Below are positions 36,407 to 45,338 of a DNA stretch of 64,000 bases, one piece after another. The notes under the pieces are model-generated. The model saw nothing but the letters and a program-made list of their open reading frames with translations. It was not told where the DNA came from and did not search any database. Both the position numbers and the translations under genes were made by a program. Source of the DNA: JAEZPW01 sp035629075 (GTDB taxonomy: Bacteria > Acidobacteriota > Terriglobia > Terriglobales > Acidobacteriaceae); NCBI GenBank assembly GCA_035629075.1, contig DASPIK010000024.1:62001-126000 (forward strand), given 5' to 3'. Position 1 is the first letter of the stretch, and every line of letters begins with the position of its first letter.

Positions 36407-37609
36407 ATGGCGGACACCAAGCCAATTCGTCTGACGGAGGCGGTGAAGGCTGCGGGTTGAGCGTCCAAGCTGAGTCCGGCGGCGCTGGACACGGTGCTTG
36501 GGAAATTAGCCCGGCAGCAAGACCCGAACGTGCTAGTTGGCTTCGATAAAGCCGACGACGCCGGGGTGTATCGTCTTTCGACAGACACCGCGCTGGTCCA
36601 GACCGTGGACTTCTTCACGCCCATCGTTGACGATCCTTACACCTTCGGCCAGATCGCGGCGACCAACTCGCTCAGCGATGTTTACGCAATGGGGGGTCTG
36701 CCGATCTCCGCACTGGCGATGGTGTGCTTCCCCGCCAAAGGCGATCTCGACGTCCTGGAGCGAATACTTGCCGGCGGACTGAGCAAAATGATCGAGGCCG
36801 GGTGCACGGTTATCGGCGGCCACTCGATTCGAGATGACGAGATCAAGTTCGGTTATGCCGTGACGGGGGTCATTCACCCCGAACGAGTGCTGGCCAACTC
36901 CGGCGCGAAGCCCGGAGACAAGCTGCTGTTCACAAAAGCGCTGGGCACCGGCGTAATCTCCACCGCCATCAAGAAGCAAAAAGCCGAGCAGGCCTGGATC
37001 GACGCTGCCGTGCGCTCCATGACTACGCTGAACAATGCGGCAGCCGAGGTTATCACGGGCGGAAAAGACGACTGTGCGGATCAGGTCAGGCAGTCGGGGC
37101 GGACGCCGGATGGATCGACTCAGGCGATCGTTGACGAATCGTCACCGCGGTTTGCCGCTGAACTTGGCTGGACGGAAGCTTCAACTGGCGGGAACTCCAG
37201 CGAGAACGGTCGTGCAAAGTTCGCGGTTCACGCCATGACCGATGTCACTGGCTTTGGCATGATCGGCCATGCGCGCGAAATGGCCTTAGCATCTGATGTG
37301 TCGCTGCGCATCGCCGCCGAGCGCATTCCCCTGCTCGAAGGGGCGCTCGAGTGTATACGCGCCGGATATGTCCCGGGTGGACTGAACGCCAACCGCGAGT
37401 TCGCCGAGTGCTGCGTTGCCTTCGAGAACGCTGTGCCCGATGAACTCAGGACCATCGCTTTCGACCCGCAGACCGCCGGAGGCCTGCTGGTGTCGGTCGC
37501 CCCACAAGATGCTGAGCGCCTCACCCGAGCGCTGGTGCAGGCTGGCGTACCGGCGGTTGAGATCGGTGACGTCGTCGCCAGAACGACTCCACTGATTACC
37601 ATCTACTAG
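36407..37609 (+). CDS. selD: Selenide, water dikinase (SelD), probably a selenoprotein with Sec at codon 18
   Basis: Makes selenophosphate from selenide and ATP. The reading starts at ATG 36407 and crosses an in-frame TGA (36458-36460) at codon 18; the next ATG downstream (36494) would lose the catalytic segment. The bridged sequence reads Ala-Ala-Gly-TGA-Ala-Ser-Lys-Leu-Ser-Pro, and in SelD the TGA position is the active-site Cys or Sec before a conserved Lys. Later motifs are intact: 'TVDFFTPIVDDPYTFGQIAA', 'NSLSDVYAMGG', 'AGCTVIGGHSI', 'HAMTDVTGFGMIGHA' and 'FDPQTAGGLLVSV'. About 400 residues with the Sec, longer than the usual 345-350. About 45 extra residues (roughly 220-265) precede 'HAMTDVTG'. 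A hairpin follows the TGA. selA, selB and selC are not in the window. Confidence 0.9.
36458..36501 (+). promoter_or_regulatory. In-frame UGA and putative bacterial SECIS hairpin of selD
   Basis: UGA at 36458-36460, followed by an outer stem CCAAGC (36465-36470) / GCUUGG (36496-36501) and an inner stem GUCC (36474-36477) / GGAC (36487-36490). The apical loop (36478-36486) starts with GG, about 17 bases after the UGA. This position, and a G among the first loop bases, fit known bacterial SECIS elements, which recruit SelB. Folding was done by eye. Confidence 0.65.
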
Positions 37610-37713
37610 TCCAAACGTAACCCGTGTTTCGCGGGTGAGTGTCTCCTTTAGCACCCGATCTTGTACTCTGGTGTGGTACTCTGCCGTGCATCTCTCGAAG
37701 GGACGCCCTGACG

Positions 37714-38250
37714 ATGAACCTCACCGAACCGGAAGTTCAGCAGCCCATCAGCAGTGACGCAATGGTCGCAGTGCAAGAGAAACTCAGGCTCGAAGCAAAA
37801 CTGAAAAATGGCGCGGGTTGGTTTTTCTGGATTGCAGGACTTTCGATGATCAACACGGTGATCGTCCTGTTTGGAAGCTCCTGGCATTTCATCTTCGGAT
37901 TGGGCATTACCGACATCGTGGGCGCCATAGCAAGCAATCTGGGCGGCATCGGGCAGGCGGCTGCTGTGGTGGTCAACGCCTTCATCGCCGGCGTTCTGGT
38001 GCTGTTCGGGGTCTTTGCGCGCAAGGGAGCGCGGTGGGCTTTCATCGTTGGCATGGTCGCATACGGCCTCGACGGCGTCCTGATTGGCCTTTTCCGCGAC
38101 TTTCTGGGTTTGGCGTTCCACGCGTTTGCCCTTTACGGGATCTATAAGGGAATGGCGGCGATTTCACCGCTACAGGCCATCAAGAAAAGTGAACTCGCAG
38201 TTACGCCTGTTCACGACAATGCGGAGGCTTTGGCGGCTTCAAGCAAGTAA
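37714..38250 (+). CDS. Membrane protein of unknown function
   Basis: 178 residues from ATG 37714. Four hydrophobic segments (about 37-55, 62-80, 84-103 and 111-137) separated by short loops with 'FARKGARWAFIVGMVAYGLDG'. The N-terminal 30 residues are polar. No family recognised. GAAGGGA lies about 11 bases before the ATG. It follows selD by 104 bases but a functional link is not visible. Confidence 0.75.
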   Translation: MNLTEPEVQQPISSDAMVAVQEKLRLEAKLKNGAGWFFWIAGLSMINTVIVLFGSSWHFIFGLGITDIVGAIASNLGGIGQAAAVVVNAFIAGVLVLFGVFARKGARWAFIVGMVAYGLDGVLIGLFRDFLGLAFHAFALYGIYKGMAAISPLQAIKKSELAVTPVHDNAEALAASSK

Positions 38251-38419
38251 TTAGGAAGGCGAGTTACCGAGTCCGGAGCCGTCCGGTCAACGTTCAGCTA
38301 AGCTAATGACACACTTGGTCCCACTGGTCGGGTGGAGCCGAGGTGCTCTGGCGTTTTTTCTGCCACTCCGCTAAAATGACTCTTTTGCACATCAAGATCT
38401 GTACTGTTCTGGAGTAGCC

Positions 38420-38608
38420 ATGTCTCAAGTGTGTGAAGTCTGCGGCAAGGGGCCGCAATCTGGTAACAACATTAGCCACGCCCACAACGTGACCAAGCGT
38501 CGCTGGAACGTCAACCTGCGCCCGGTCCGTGCGGCTGTAAAGGGTGGCAGCAAGAAGATGCGCGTCTGCACTTCCTGCCTGCGCAGCGGCAAGATCACGA
38601 AGGCGTAA
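38420..38608 (+). CDS. rpmB: 50S ribosomal protein L28
   Basis: 62 residues. 'SQVCEVCGKGPQSGNNISHA', 'TKRRWNVNLRPVRA' and 'RVCTSCLRSGKI' are L28 signatures. Both Cys pairs (CEVC and CTSC) are kept, so this is the zinc-type form. A possible -10 (TAAAAT near 38371) lies about 45 bases upstream. A strong terminator follows, so the gene is probably transcribed alone. Confidence 0.97.
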   Translation: MSQVCEVCGKGPQSGNNISHAHNVTKRRWNVNLRPVRAAVKGGSKKMRVCTSCLRSGKITKA

Positions 38609-38635
38609 GCTCGTCTATAGGCGTCCAGGAATCGC

Positions 38636-38663
38636 AAACGGCCTCCTGGAGGAGGCCGTTTCT
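38636..38663 (+). terminator. Intrinsic terminator after rpmB
   Basis: AAACGGCCTCC (38636-38646) and GGAGGCCGTTT (38651-38661) form an 11-bp perfect stem with a four-base loop, 28 bases after the rpmB stop. It may serve the convergent FKBP gene too. Confidence 0.85.
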
Positions 38664-38695
38664 GTGCTGCTTTCAGGTGATGCGTTTCGCGCGAC

Positions 38696-39163
38696 CTACT
38701 TTCCTCTAATCCCGACAAGTTGCACGTCAAAGATGAGCGTCGAGTTGGGGGGAATCACGCCCGGATAGCCGCGGTCGCCATAGGCAAGCTGGGGCGGGAT
38801 TCGCAGTTTCCGCTTGCCACCGACCTTCATGCCCGTCAGCCCTTCTTCCCAGCCCTTGATGACGTCGCCGTTGCCGATCTTCAGTTCGAATGGCTTGGAA
38901 CCGATGGAGCTATCGAACTGCTTTCCGTTCGTCAGCCACCCGGTATAGTGGACTCGTACGGCATCACCCGGCTTGGCTTCTGCTCCGGTGCCCTGCTTGA
39001 TATCCCAGTACTCCAACCCTGTGGCGCTCTTGGTTGGTTCGCCAGTCACGGCCGCTCCGGGGATTCGGCTTGTCTTCGACTTACTCTGCGACTTAGTTTG
39101 TGCAAAAACGAAAGTCAACGCGAGCGCCACAATGGCGGTCACGACAAAGCTGCGTTTCAACAT
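38696..39163 (-). CDS. Exported FKBP-type peptidyl-prolyl isomerase
   Basis: 155 residues with AGGAG eight bases before ATG 39163. Signal peptide about 1-21 (ending FVFAQT), then a single FKBP domain: 'DAVRVHYTGWLTNGKQFDSS', 'GDVIKGWEEGLTGMKVGGKR' and 'IPPQLAYGDRGYPGVIPPNS'. It catalyses proline isomerisation in exported proteins, probably in the periplasm. It is convergent with rpmB and lies 70 bases downstream of the second RidA gene. Confidence 0.93.
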   Translation of the reverse strand: MLKRSFVVTAIVALALTFVFAQTKSQSKSKTSRIPGAAVTGEPTKSATGLEYWDIKQGTGAEAKPGDAVRVHYTGWLTNGKQFDSSIGSKPFELKIGNGDVIKGWEEGLTGMKVGGKRKLRIPPQLAYGDRGYPGVIPPNSTLIFDVQLVGIRGK

Positions 39164-39233
39164 CAGGTTTGCTCCTTGTTTGCTCAGGCCCGGTCACCGA
39201 ATGATCTCGGGCTGGTGCGGCCCCTGCTGCGAT

Positions 39234-39611
39234 TTAGGCCAGCGCAATGACGTCGATCTCAACCAGCGCATCTTTTGGCAATCTTGCAGCCTGAATGGTT
39301 GAGCGTGCCGGCGGTTCGCCTTGGAAGAACCGGCTGTAGACTTCGTTCATAGCTCCGAAGTCGTTCATGTCTTTCAGAAACACACTTGTTTTAACAACTT
39401 TGTCCAAGCTAGTCCCTGCGGCTTCCAGCACGGCGGAGAGGTTCTTAAGCACGCGCTCGGTTTGTACGGCGATGCCGCCGTCAACAACTTGTCCGGTTGC
39501 CGGATCCATCGGCGTCTGGCCAGAACAGAAAACGAACCCGTTGGCTTTGATCGCCTGGGAATAAGGCCCGATCGCGGCGGGAGCCTCTTGCGTAGAAATA
39601 GCGTGTTTCAT
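39234..39611 (-). CDS. ridA: RidA family (YjgF/UK114) reactive-intermediate deaminase
   Basis: 125 residues from ATG 39611, five bases after AGGAG; the reading to 39683 is too long. 'APAAIGPYSQAIKANGFVFC', 'FLKDMNDFGAMNEVYSRFF' and 'PPARSTIQAARLPKDALVEI' match RidA, including the Arg that contacts substrate carboxylates in the canonical enzyme. It hydrolyses 2-aminoacrylate-like imines. This is the more canonical of the two RidA proteins in the window. Confidence 0.93.
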   Translation of the reverse strand: MKHAISTQEAPAAIGPYSQAIKANGFVFCSGQTPMDPATGQVVDGGIAVQTERVLKNLSAVLEAAGTSLDKVVKTSVFLKDMNDFGAMNEVYSRFFQGEPPARSTIQAARLPKDALVEIDVIALA

Positions 39612-39776
39612 ACTCGCTCCTGAATGAAGTGAACCGAGCATTGTAGAGCATGCCCTGATTTCGAGCATGTAGTTCCCAGCCAAGCAAAAGCCTTATTCCG
39701 GTCTCGATTTCCGAACTCAAGCAGGCAGCGATGACGGCCCATGCGGCCTTCAAATTCCCAAGAGGAAAGAAACAAA

Positions 39777-40217
39777 ATGGGGTGGGTTCGGGAAGAATAC
39801 GAAGATCGTTTGCGCTCGCATCAGGGGGGCGTGAACGCGGCGGAGCGGCAGTTCGAAGAAGCCGCCGCACGGCGCTGGCAGGAACTGGTTGCCCAGATCG
39901 AGGCTGACATCGACGAGTATCGCCAGCATGGAGGCGCCGCAAGTTTCACGCGAGTGTCAGATATCGAGGTGCGTGTCACCGATTCGGAGTCAGCCCTCGC
40001 GGTCAACGTAAGAGCCGACCTCCCCGGCCACGCTATCCATTACGATTTCGGCTCACGCAACGATCGTGTCGCTTCTCCGGTGGGCGGTATCTTTTCCATC
40101 CGGCAATCGCGGTCTGGGCGCACGGAACTGTATTCGGCGGACGAACGCGTACACAGCGAGGATGCCAGGCGCATGCTGCTGGAGCCGATTCTCTTCCCGA
40201 ACGAGAAGGCGGCTTAG
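39777..40217 (+). CDS. Protein of unknown function
   Basis: 146 residues from ATG 39777, with AGAGG about 11 bases upstream. The first half is a charged helix with many Arg, Glu and Gln, likely coiled-coil in part ('AAERQFEEAAARRWQELV'). The second half is beta-rich, with 'SESALAVNVRADLPGHAIHY' and 'GGIFSIRQSRSGRTELY'. No signal peptide, membrane segment or family recognised. Confidence 0.7.
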   Translation: MGWVREEYEDRLRSHQGGVNAAERQFEEAAARRWQELVAQIEADIDEYRQHGGAASFTRVSDIEVRVTDSESALAVNVRADLPGHAIHYDFGSRNDRVASPVGGIFSIRQSRSGRTELYSADERVHSEDARRMLLEPILFPNEKAA

Positions 40218-40326
40218 CGAGTGTCGGATACCGCTCTTCCGATCGGTCGCAATAAACGACCCGTCGCTACAGCGTCCGGAGAACTACGTTCGGTGCCGCA
40301 CCCCTCCCCTCAGGGGGAGAGTGCGA

Positions 40327-41316
40327 TCACGCCGCCTTCCGCTCGCCGGTCTCGAAGATGTCGCGAGCATTGGTTTGCGCCAAGATGGAGCGAGCCGTTC
40401 CGGAAAAACGCGGGTCGCTGCACCTTACCGACAACAGCATGCGGCCTTCCTTGATCTCTTTTTCGTAGCGCTTGGCTTCAAGCTCTGGCATGCCCAGTCC
40501 GACCAGTGCGCCGGCGAGTCCACCTACTGCGCCGCCCACACCCGCGCCGGCCAACGCAGCCACGATCGGGCCTGCTGCTATCAATGGCCCAATACCCGGA
40601 ATAGCCAGGCTGCCGATGCCCGCGAGCCAGCCCAGCACGCCGCCTACGACCATGCCCGTGCCACCTCCGGCGGTTGCGCCTTCGGGAGCCTTCGTATTGC
40701 GTTCCATGGCGAACTGCGATGAGCGGTTCTTGTCCGGGAACACTACGGAGATGTCGTTGCTGTCGAAACCAGCCGATTTCAGGCGATCTACCGCCGATTC
40801 GAGTTTTCCCTGATCGTGATACACGCCGTAAACCGACACAACTCCGCCGGTTGCACCTTTAGTGGCAGGCATTGGAGTCACTTGAGTCTGCGCTCTGCGC
40901 TCGCGCAACTGGTTTTCGAATTGCTGGATGCGCCCATGCCGTGAGGTCGGCACATCGAAGCCATAAGCCTTCCAAACCGGACGGTAGCGGGCCTCGTAGT
41001 CGACGAAGCGCTCTTCGGAGTTCAAGAACTCCTCATCGAACTGAGGCAGTTCTTCAATCTGTTGCCGCGTGAGAGGGACGAAGAACGCGTCTGGATCGTC
41101 GGTCTTGCTGCGAATGGAATCGGACGGTACCAGGAACCGCCGGCTTTTGAGCCAGCCGCCAGTATCAACAATGGCATAAGTGGCTGTCGAGGTGTCGGCT
41201 TCGAAGATAACGTCGTTGATTGTGCCGATCTTGTCGTTATTGGACCCGTAGAGATCCGCGCCCCGAATGTCGGACGCCCGGTCTGCAAATTCGGTATCGC
41301 GTAGCCGCTTCAACAT
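40327..41316 (-). CDS. PRC-barrel protein with a general stress (17M-like) domain
   Basis: 329 residues from ATG 41316, right after GGAGGG. The N-terminal 80 residues are a PRC-barrel domain ('DIRGADLYGSNNDKIGTIND', 'LKSRRFLVPSDSI'). The middle is linker. About 155-200 is a stress-protein domain ('VSVYGVYHDQGKLESAVDRL', 'SNDISVVFPD'). A Gly/Ala-rich glycine-zipper-like stretch (about 215-275) follows. PRC-barrel proteins act as adaptors; this form is typical of environmental stress genes. It is divergent from a BON-domain gene. Confidence 0.85.
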   Translation of the reverse strand: MLKRLRDTEFADRASDIRGADLYGSNNDKIGTINDVIFEADTSTATYAIVDTGGWLKSRRFLVPSDSIRSKTDDPDAFFVPLTRQQIEELPQFDEEFLNSEERFVDYEARYRPVWKAYGFDVPTSRHGRIQQFENQLRERRAQTQVTPMPATKGATGGVVSVYGVYHDQGKLESAVDRLKSAGFDSNDISVVFPDKNRSSQFAMERNTKAPEGATAGGGTGMVVGGVLGWLAGIGSLAIPGIGPLIAAGPIVAALAGAGVGGAVGGLAGALVGLGMPELEAKRYEKEIKEGRMLLSVRCSDPRFSGTARSILAQTNARDIFETGERKAA

Positions 41317-41566
41317 AAGCCCTCCGCTCAGCCGCAAACTTTCCAGATGTGCTTTTGCTATACGAATCGGCCATGCGGGGCTGGGTTGCAAGCCTCCAAG
41401 ACCGTGTGAGTAAACGCAATTGAATCAACGCCCAGCTGAGCACATGTGTTGGTCTCATTTGGTGGCATCACGGTGCATCGCCATCGCATCGGACTTGCGC
41501 GTCGGCAATCCAAAAGTCCAGTTGAGCTTTCGCGCAAGCAGTACCGCTGCGCAGAAGGAAGGCACT

Positions 41567-42505
41567 ATGGCAAATCGTTTTTCAAGATACGGCCGCGAAG
41601 ATGAACCGCAAGGGCAGCGCGGACGGCAAGATCGCGAGATCCGGGACGATCGTCCGGACTTCAGTCGCGGCGAGACAGAGTGGAATCGCAATCAGGGCGT
41701 CCAAGGTCGTTGGAGGCAGGACCAGCGGTTTGAGACGCATGCGTATCGGCCTGAACGGGACGACGATCGAGACATGCAGAACCGCAACTACACTCGGGAC
41801 AACGAGACAACTGGATACCGCGACAACCCTCGAGAGTGGGGTGGCGAACGTGATCGCGGCGACTGGCGTGACCAGGGCAGTTGGCGTGAACGCGCACAAC
41901 AGGAATGGCAGGAGTTCCGGCATGGCCGCGAGCACGATCGTGGTCCGGAGAGATGGGTCGCTCGAACGACGGACGAGCGGGATCGGGATCGTGAATCCTG
42001 GAACCAACCCAGAGCCGACTGGCAAAACCGCGACTGGAACCGCGAGTCTCAGAATCGCGATTGGAACCGCGGACAGAATCGCGACTGGGACCGTGAGCGC
42101 AACGTCGGACGCGAGCAGGAAGGCTACTCGTTGCGAGACTATTTCGACACTCGTCGCGGTGAAAAGAATCGGGGAGGCGCGCAGCGTGAAGAAACGCTGA
42201 CGGAGCGCGTGGGGCGCTTCTTTGGAGTGGGGCCGAAAGGCTATCGGAGATCGGACGAGCGCATCCGAGAAGACGTTTCCGAGAGCCTCGAAGACCATCC
42301 GGAAATTGACGCGTCAGAACTCGAGGTCACGGTAAAAGATGGCGACGTCACCCTCACCGGCACTGTCGACAACCGATTGGCGAAGCGTCTTGCCGAGGAT
42401 GTCGCCGCAAACTGCCGTGGCGTGAAAGACGTCAATAATCAAATTCGCGTCGCCGAACGAGACATCAGCCAGAAAGAGACCAGCAGACGCAATCGGGCCG
42501 CGTGA
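41567..42505 (+). CDS. Arg/Asp/Trp-rich protein with a C-terminal BON domain
   Basis: 312 residues from ATG 41567, with GAAGGAAGG just upstream. The first 225 residues are highly charged low complexity, rich in Arg, Asp, Asn and Trp, with repeated Arg-Asp-Trp-Asn-Arg-Glu-type units ('NRDWNRESQNRDWNRGQNRD'). Residues about 240-305 are a BON domain ('SDERIREDVSESLEDHPEID', 'GDVTLTGTVDNRLAKRLAED'), a fold that binds membranes or partner proteins. No signal peptide. A very similar plan is common in acid- or stress-linked BON genes; the Arg/Asp part looks disordered. Confidence 0.85.
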   Translation: MANRFSRYGREDEPQGQRGRQDREIRDDRPDFSRGETEWNRNQGVQGRWRQDQRFETHAYRPERDDDRDMQNRNYTRDNETTGYRDNPREWGGERDRGDWRDQGSWRERAQQEWQEFRHGREHDRGPERWVARTTDERDRDRESWNQPRADWQNRDWNRESQNRDWNRGQNRDWDRERNVGREQEGYSLRDYFDTRRGEKNRGGAQREETLTERVGRFFGVGPKGYRRSDERIREDVSESLEDHPEIDASELEVTVKDGDVTLTGTVDNRLAKRLAEDVAANCRGVKDVNNQIRVAERDISQKETSRRNRAA

Positions 42506-42542
42506 CATTGAGGGGCGCTCCGGCGCCCCCAATTTCTGATCC

Positions 42543-43445
42543 TTAAGCGGCTCGGGACTCGCCCTGGAAAGCCGGAACGAAAACCTCTTCCACGAACTGC
42601 TCAAAAGAGGTGGGGGTGGTGTTCGCTGCGGACCGCGTATCCAGTGCGCGCATGTGGCCGGAGTTAAGGGCGGACGACATCTCAATCAAAAGGTCTGAAA
42701 GTTCTGCGGAAAGGCCCATCTGAATGAGCGCTGCACGAATCTGTTCGGCGGGCAACTGCGCGTATGCCAGATCGGGTTTGCCGACGGCCTTCCCTATGAT
42801 TCTTGCTGCCTCCATCATCGTCACGTCTCGTTGTCCGTGCAGTTCGCGTATCTGCTTGCCACTGAAATCCAGCTTCAGCAGGTGCTCCGAAGCGATTGAG
42901 CCGATGTCGCGGGTGGCGATCATCGGCAGCCCCAGATCAGGCCGCAGCGAATCCCCTACGATCCCGAACTGACGAATGACCGGCACCTGCTCAAGAAAGT
43001 TCTCCATGAAATATCCGGGGCGGAGGTGCAGCGCATGTGTGCCCGGAATACGATTGATGCGCTCCTCAAGGTGGTGCAGCCCGACCACAGGTCCGGTTCC
43101 GGACTCCTTATCGGCGCCCATGCTGCTGAGCGCAACCACATACGGCACACCAGCTTCCTCAAGAGCCGTGCCGATTGCCTCAACAACACGCTGTACGTAG
43201 GCAGCGTAACTGGGCACGGTCGCGTTGGGCGGAATCATCACGTAAGCGCCGCGCACCCCGGTAAAGGCGCGGGCTAGTGCGGCGCCGTCCGTCGCATCGG
43301 CCACGAATGGTTCGGCGCCGCGCTGGACGAGTGGCTGCAGGCGCTCTTCGTTCCGGCCGATCACGCGTACTTCTTCGTTTTGTGCGAGCAGCGCAGAGAC
43401 GATCACACGTCCGGTGTTCCCGGTCGCTCCAATGATTGCGTACAT
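42543..43445 (-). CDS. NmrA-like NAD(P)-binding protein
   Basis: 300 residues from ATG 43445, with GGAGGA five bases upstream; the reading to 43535 is a likely extension only. 'MYAIIGATGNTGRVIVSALL' is the Rossmann Gly motif, 'VRVIGRNEERLQPLVQRGAE' follows, and 'YVVALSSMGADKESGTGPVV' is the NmrA-type region. The family senses NADP redox state or reduces quinones (as in QOR2-like enzymes). No Ser-Tyr-Lys short-chain triad is visible. Regulatory or redox role cannot be told apart. Confidence 0.88.
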   Translation of the reverse strand: MYAIIGATGNTGRVIVSALLAQNEEVRVIGRNEERLQPLVQRGAEPFVADATDGAALARAFTGVRGAYVMIPPNATVPSYAAYVQRVVEAIGTALEEAGVPYVVALSSMGADKESGTGPVVGLHHLEERINRIPGTHALHLRPGYFMENFLEQVPVIRQFGIVGDSLRPDLGLPMIATRDIGSIASEHLLKLDFSGKQIRELHGQRDVTMMEAARIIGKAVGKPDLAYAQLPAEQIRAALIQMGLSAELSDLLIEMSSALNSGHMRALDTRSAANTTPTSFEQFVEEVFVPAFQGESRAA

Positions 43446-43576
43446 TGGGTCCTCCATTCGCATCCAGATGCGATCAGGATCATGGATGAACGACGAAAAA
43501 CGAGAGCTGCTCGGCTCGACGGGCAGAACTCGCACCTGTGCGGAATCAGCTCCGGAAAAGTGCTAACTTGTCCGTC

Positions 43577-44569
43577 ATGCGTAGGGTAGTATCTGCGGTA
43601 CTCCTCACAACGGTGTTGTTCGTCATCACCGCTGCCCAGGCGCAGATGCGCGGTGGTCTCTCAGGCAGCGCGGGAGGAATGCGCGGTTTCTCCGGTTCAG
43701 GACCTGTCGGCGGGTTCGGTGGCGGTTTCGTCGGCCCACGCGGCACGCCGGGTGTGGCATTTCACGGCGGTTTTCGCGGCCCGCTCCGTTCCCAAGGCGG
43801 ATTCGTGCGCAACCGCGGCGCGATCGGTTTTCACAAATCCGACAGGTTCGGTTTCGGCAAGTCTGGCTTCGGCCGATTCGACAGATTCGGTTCTAGCTTC
43901 AACAAATTCGGAAAAGGATTCAGCAGGTTCGGTCGTGGGCCATTCACGTTGTGCGACGCCTTCGGCCGTTGTTTCGCACAACCCTCCTTTAAGGGATTCC
44001 GGCATCGCCGCCCGGGGTTCTTCTTCGGCTTCGGCGGCTTTCCATTTGTCGACACGTGGTCTTCCTGGCCTTACTACGGCTACGGCACTTCTTTCTACTA
44101 TGGTGCCGGGGGCCTGCCGATCTACTACGGTGCATACGCCAGTGATGCAACCGCAACCGACAGCTATTTAGCCGAACGCGAAAGGCTGTTGTCCGACATC
44201 GAAACCGAGCGCCGCCGAGCGGAGCAACTGCAGGACGAGATTGCGGAACTCCGGAGCGGCCCGCCAGCAGCGCCCAGCGCACCGCCATCTGCTACTCAGG
44301 AGCAACGTAAGGACTCACTCCCCGCGCCAACTCGACCGTCTTCGCCCACGGCTGAACCGCCCTCGCCTCCGACGACGTTGGTGCTGCGCGATAGTCGCCG
44401 TGTCGAGGTGAAGAACTACGCAATCATGGGGGACACCCTCTACGAGTTGGGTCAGGACGGGACGCGCAAGATCGCAATTTCCGACCTCGACGTCCCCGCC
44501 ACCATCAACGCGAACGAAGAGCGCGGAGTTACATTCAGGCTGCCGGGTCAAGCCACGAAAAGTCGATAG
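43577..44569 (+). CDS. Secreted Gly/Phe-rich protein with a shared C-terminal domain
   Basis: 330 residues from ATG 43577. Signal peptide about 1-23 (ending AAQAQ), then a Gly/Phe/Arg-rich part (about 24-195) with repeated Phe-Gly units ('RFGFGKSGFGRFDRFGSSFN'), a short coiled coil ('ERERLLSDIETERRRAEQLQ') and a Pro-rich linker. The last 60 residues carry a domain with 'TTLVLRDSRRVEVKNYAIMG', 'ISDLDVPATINANEERGV' and Phe-Arg-Leu-Pro. The same domain closes the proteins at 55123-55830 and 55827-56540. No known family was recognised. Confidence 0.75.
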   Translation: MRRVVSAVLLTTVLFVITAAQAQMRGGLSGSAGGMRGFSGSGPVGGFGGGFVGPRGTPGVAFHGGFRGPLRSQGGFVRNRGAIGFHKSDRFGFGKSGFGRFDRFGSSFNKFGKGFSRFGRGPFTLCDAFGRCFAQPSFKGFRHRRPGFFFGFGGFPFVDTWSSWPYYGYGTSFYYGAGGLPIYYGAYASDATATDSYLAERERLLSDIETERRRAEQLQDEIAELRSGPPAAPSAPPSATQEQRKDSLPAPTRPSSPTAEPPSPPTTLVLRDSRRVEVKNYAIMGDTLYELGQDGTRKIAISDLDVPATINANEERGVTFRLPGQATKSR

Positions 44570-44599
44570 CGCGCGAAAAGTCGATAGCGCGCAGCACTC

Positions 44600-45292
44600 C
44601 TAACTCCGCAGTCGGGCCTCGACGACATGGTTCGCGCGGTTCAGCCAGAAGTATCGAATTGGAAAGTGTCGAAACTCGACCTCCTCGAAGCCCGCTCTCT
44701 TGAATGCACGCTGCAGTTCATCTCTCGCGTAACTTGTCGCACCCCACCACCATTCGATCAGAACTTTCGTCTCAAGGCTCTTTCGCGTAATCATCACGAA
44801 CATGCAGCCGTTTTCGGCCAACCGGCGGCGTAAGACCTCAAGTGCGCGCGCAAAGTCCTTCTTTGGGAGGTACTCAAGCATCGACGTCGACACGATCAGG
44901 TCGTAATTCGTCCACGACGGAGGCAGCGACTCGAGTGCCAGCACGTCTGCCTGTCGAAGGCTTACGCGAGCCACGCCGCTGGCGCGCAGTGCTCTTTCAA
45001 AGCGGCTCAGCATGGCAGGGGTAAGATCAAAAGCATCGATGCGGGCGTAGTCAAAGTGGAGCTGCTGCAGGGTGTTCACTAACGCAAACGTTGCCACACC
45101 AAATCCGCAACCGGCGTCAAGAACCCGCATTCCCGGACGTAACAGCGTTGACCGCTTCAGCAAAGATTCTATCGCTTGTGGAGACTGGAAGAGCGAAATG
45201 AAGCGCTTATAGTGGTTAATTCCCGTTGTGTAAAGGTTCTGAACGTCCGAACGACTGAGCGCCATCGCTTTTTGCCTCGTGTATCCTTTCAT
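44600..45292 (-). CDS. Class I SAM-dependent methyltransferase
   Basis: 230 residues from ATG 45292 (longer reading to 45445 has no ribosome site). Motif I is 'MRVLDAGCGFGVATFALV', followed by an Asp at 'RIDAFDLTPAM' and 'YDLIVSTSMLEYLPKKDFAR'. Small-molecule type; substrate unknown. It is divergent from a small zinc-ribbon gene 46 bases away. Confidence 0.85.
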   Translation of the reverse strand: MKGYTRQKAMALSRSDVQNLYTTGINHYKRFISLFQSPQAIESLLKRSTLLRPGMRVLDAGCGFGVATFALVNTLQQLHFDYARIDAFDLTPAMLSRFERALRASGVARVSLRQADVLALESLPPSWTNYDLIVSTSMLEYLPKKDFARALEVLRRRLAENGCMFVMITRKSLETKVLIEWWWGATSYARDELQRAFKRAGFEEVEFRHFPIRYFWLNRANHVVEARLRS

Positions 45293-45338
45293 TTTCCGAC
45301 GAACGAGTATCCAAATTCCGTCAGTGAGGGTCTTAGTG

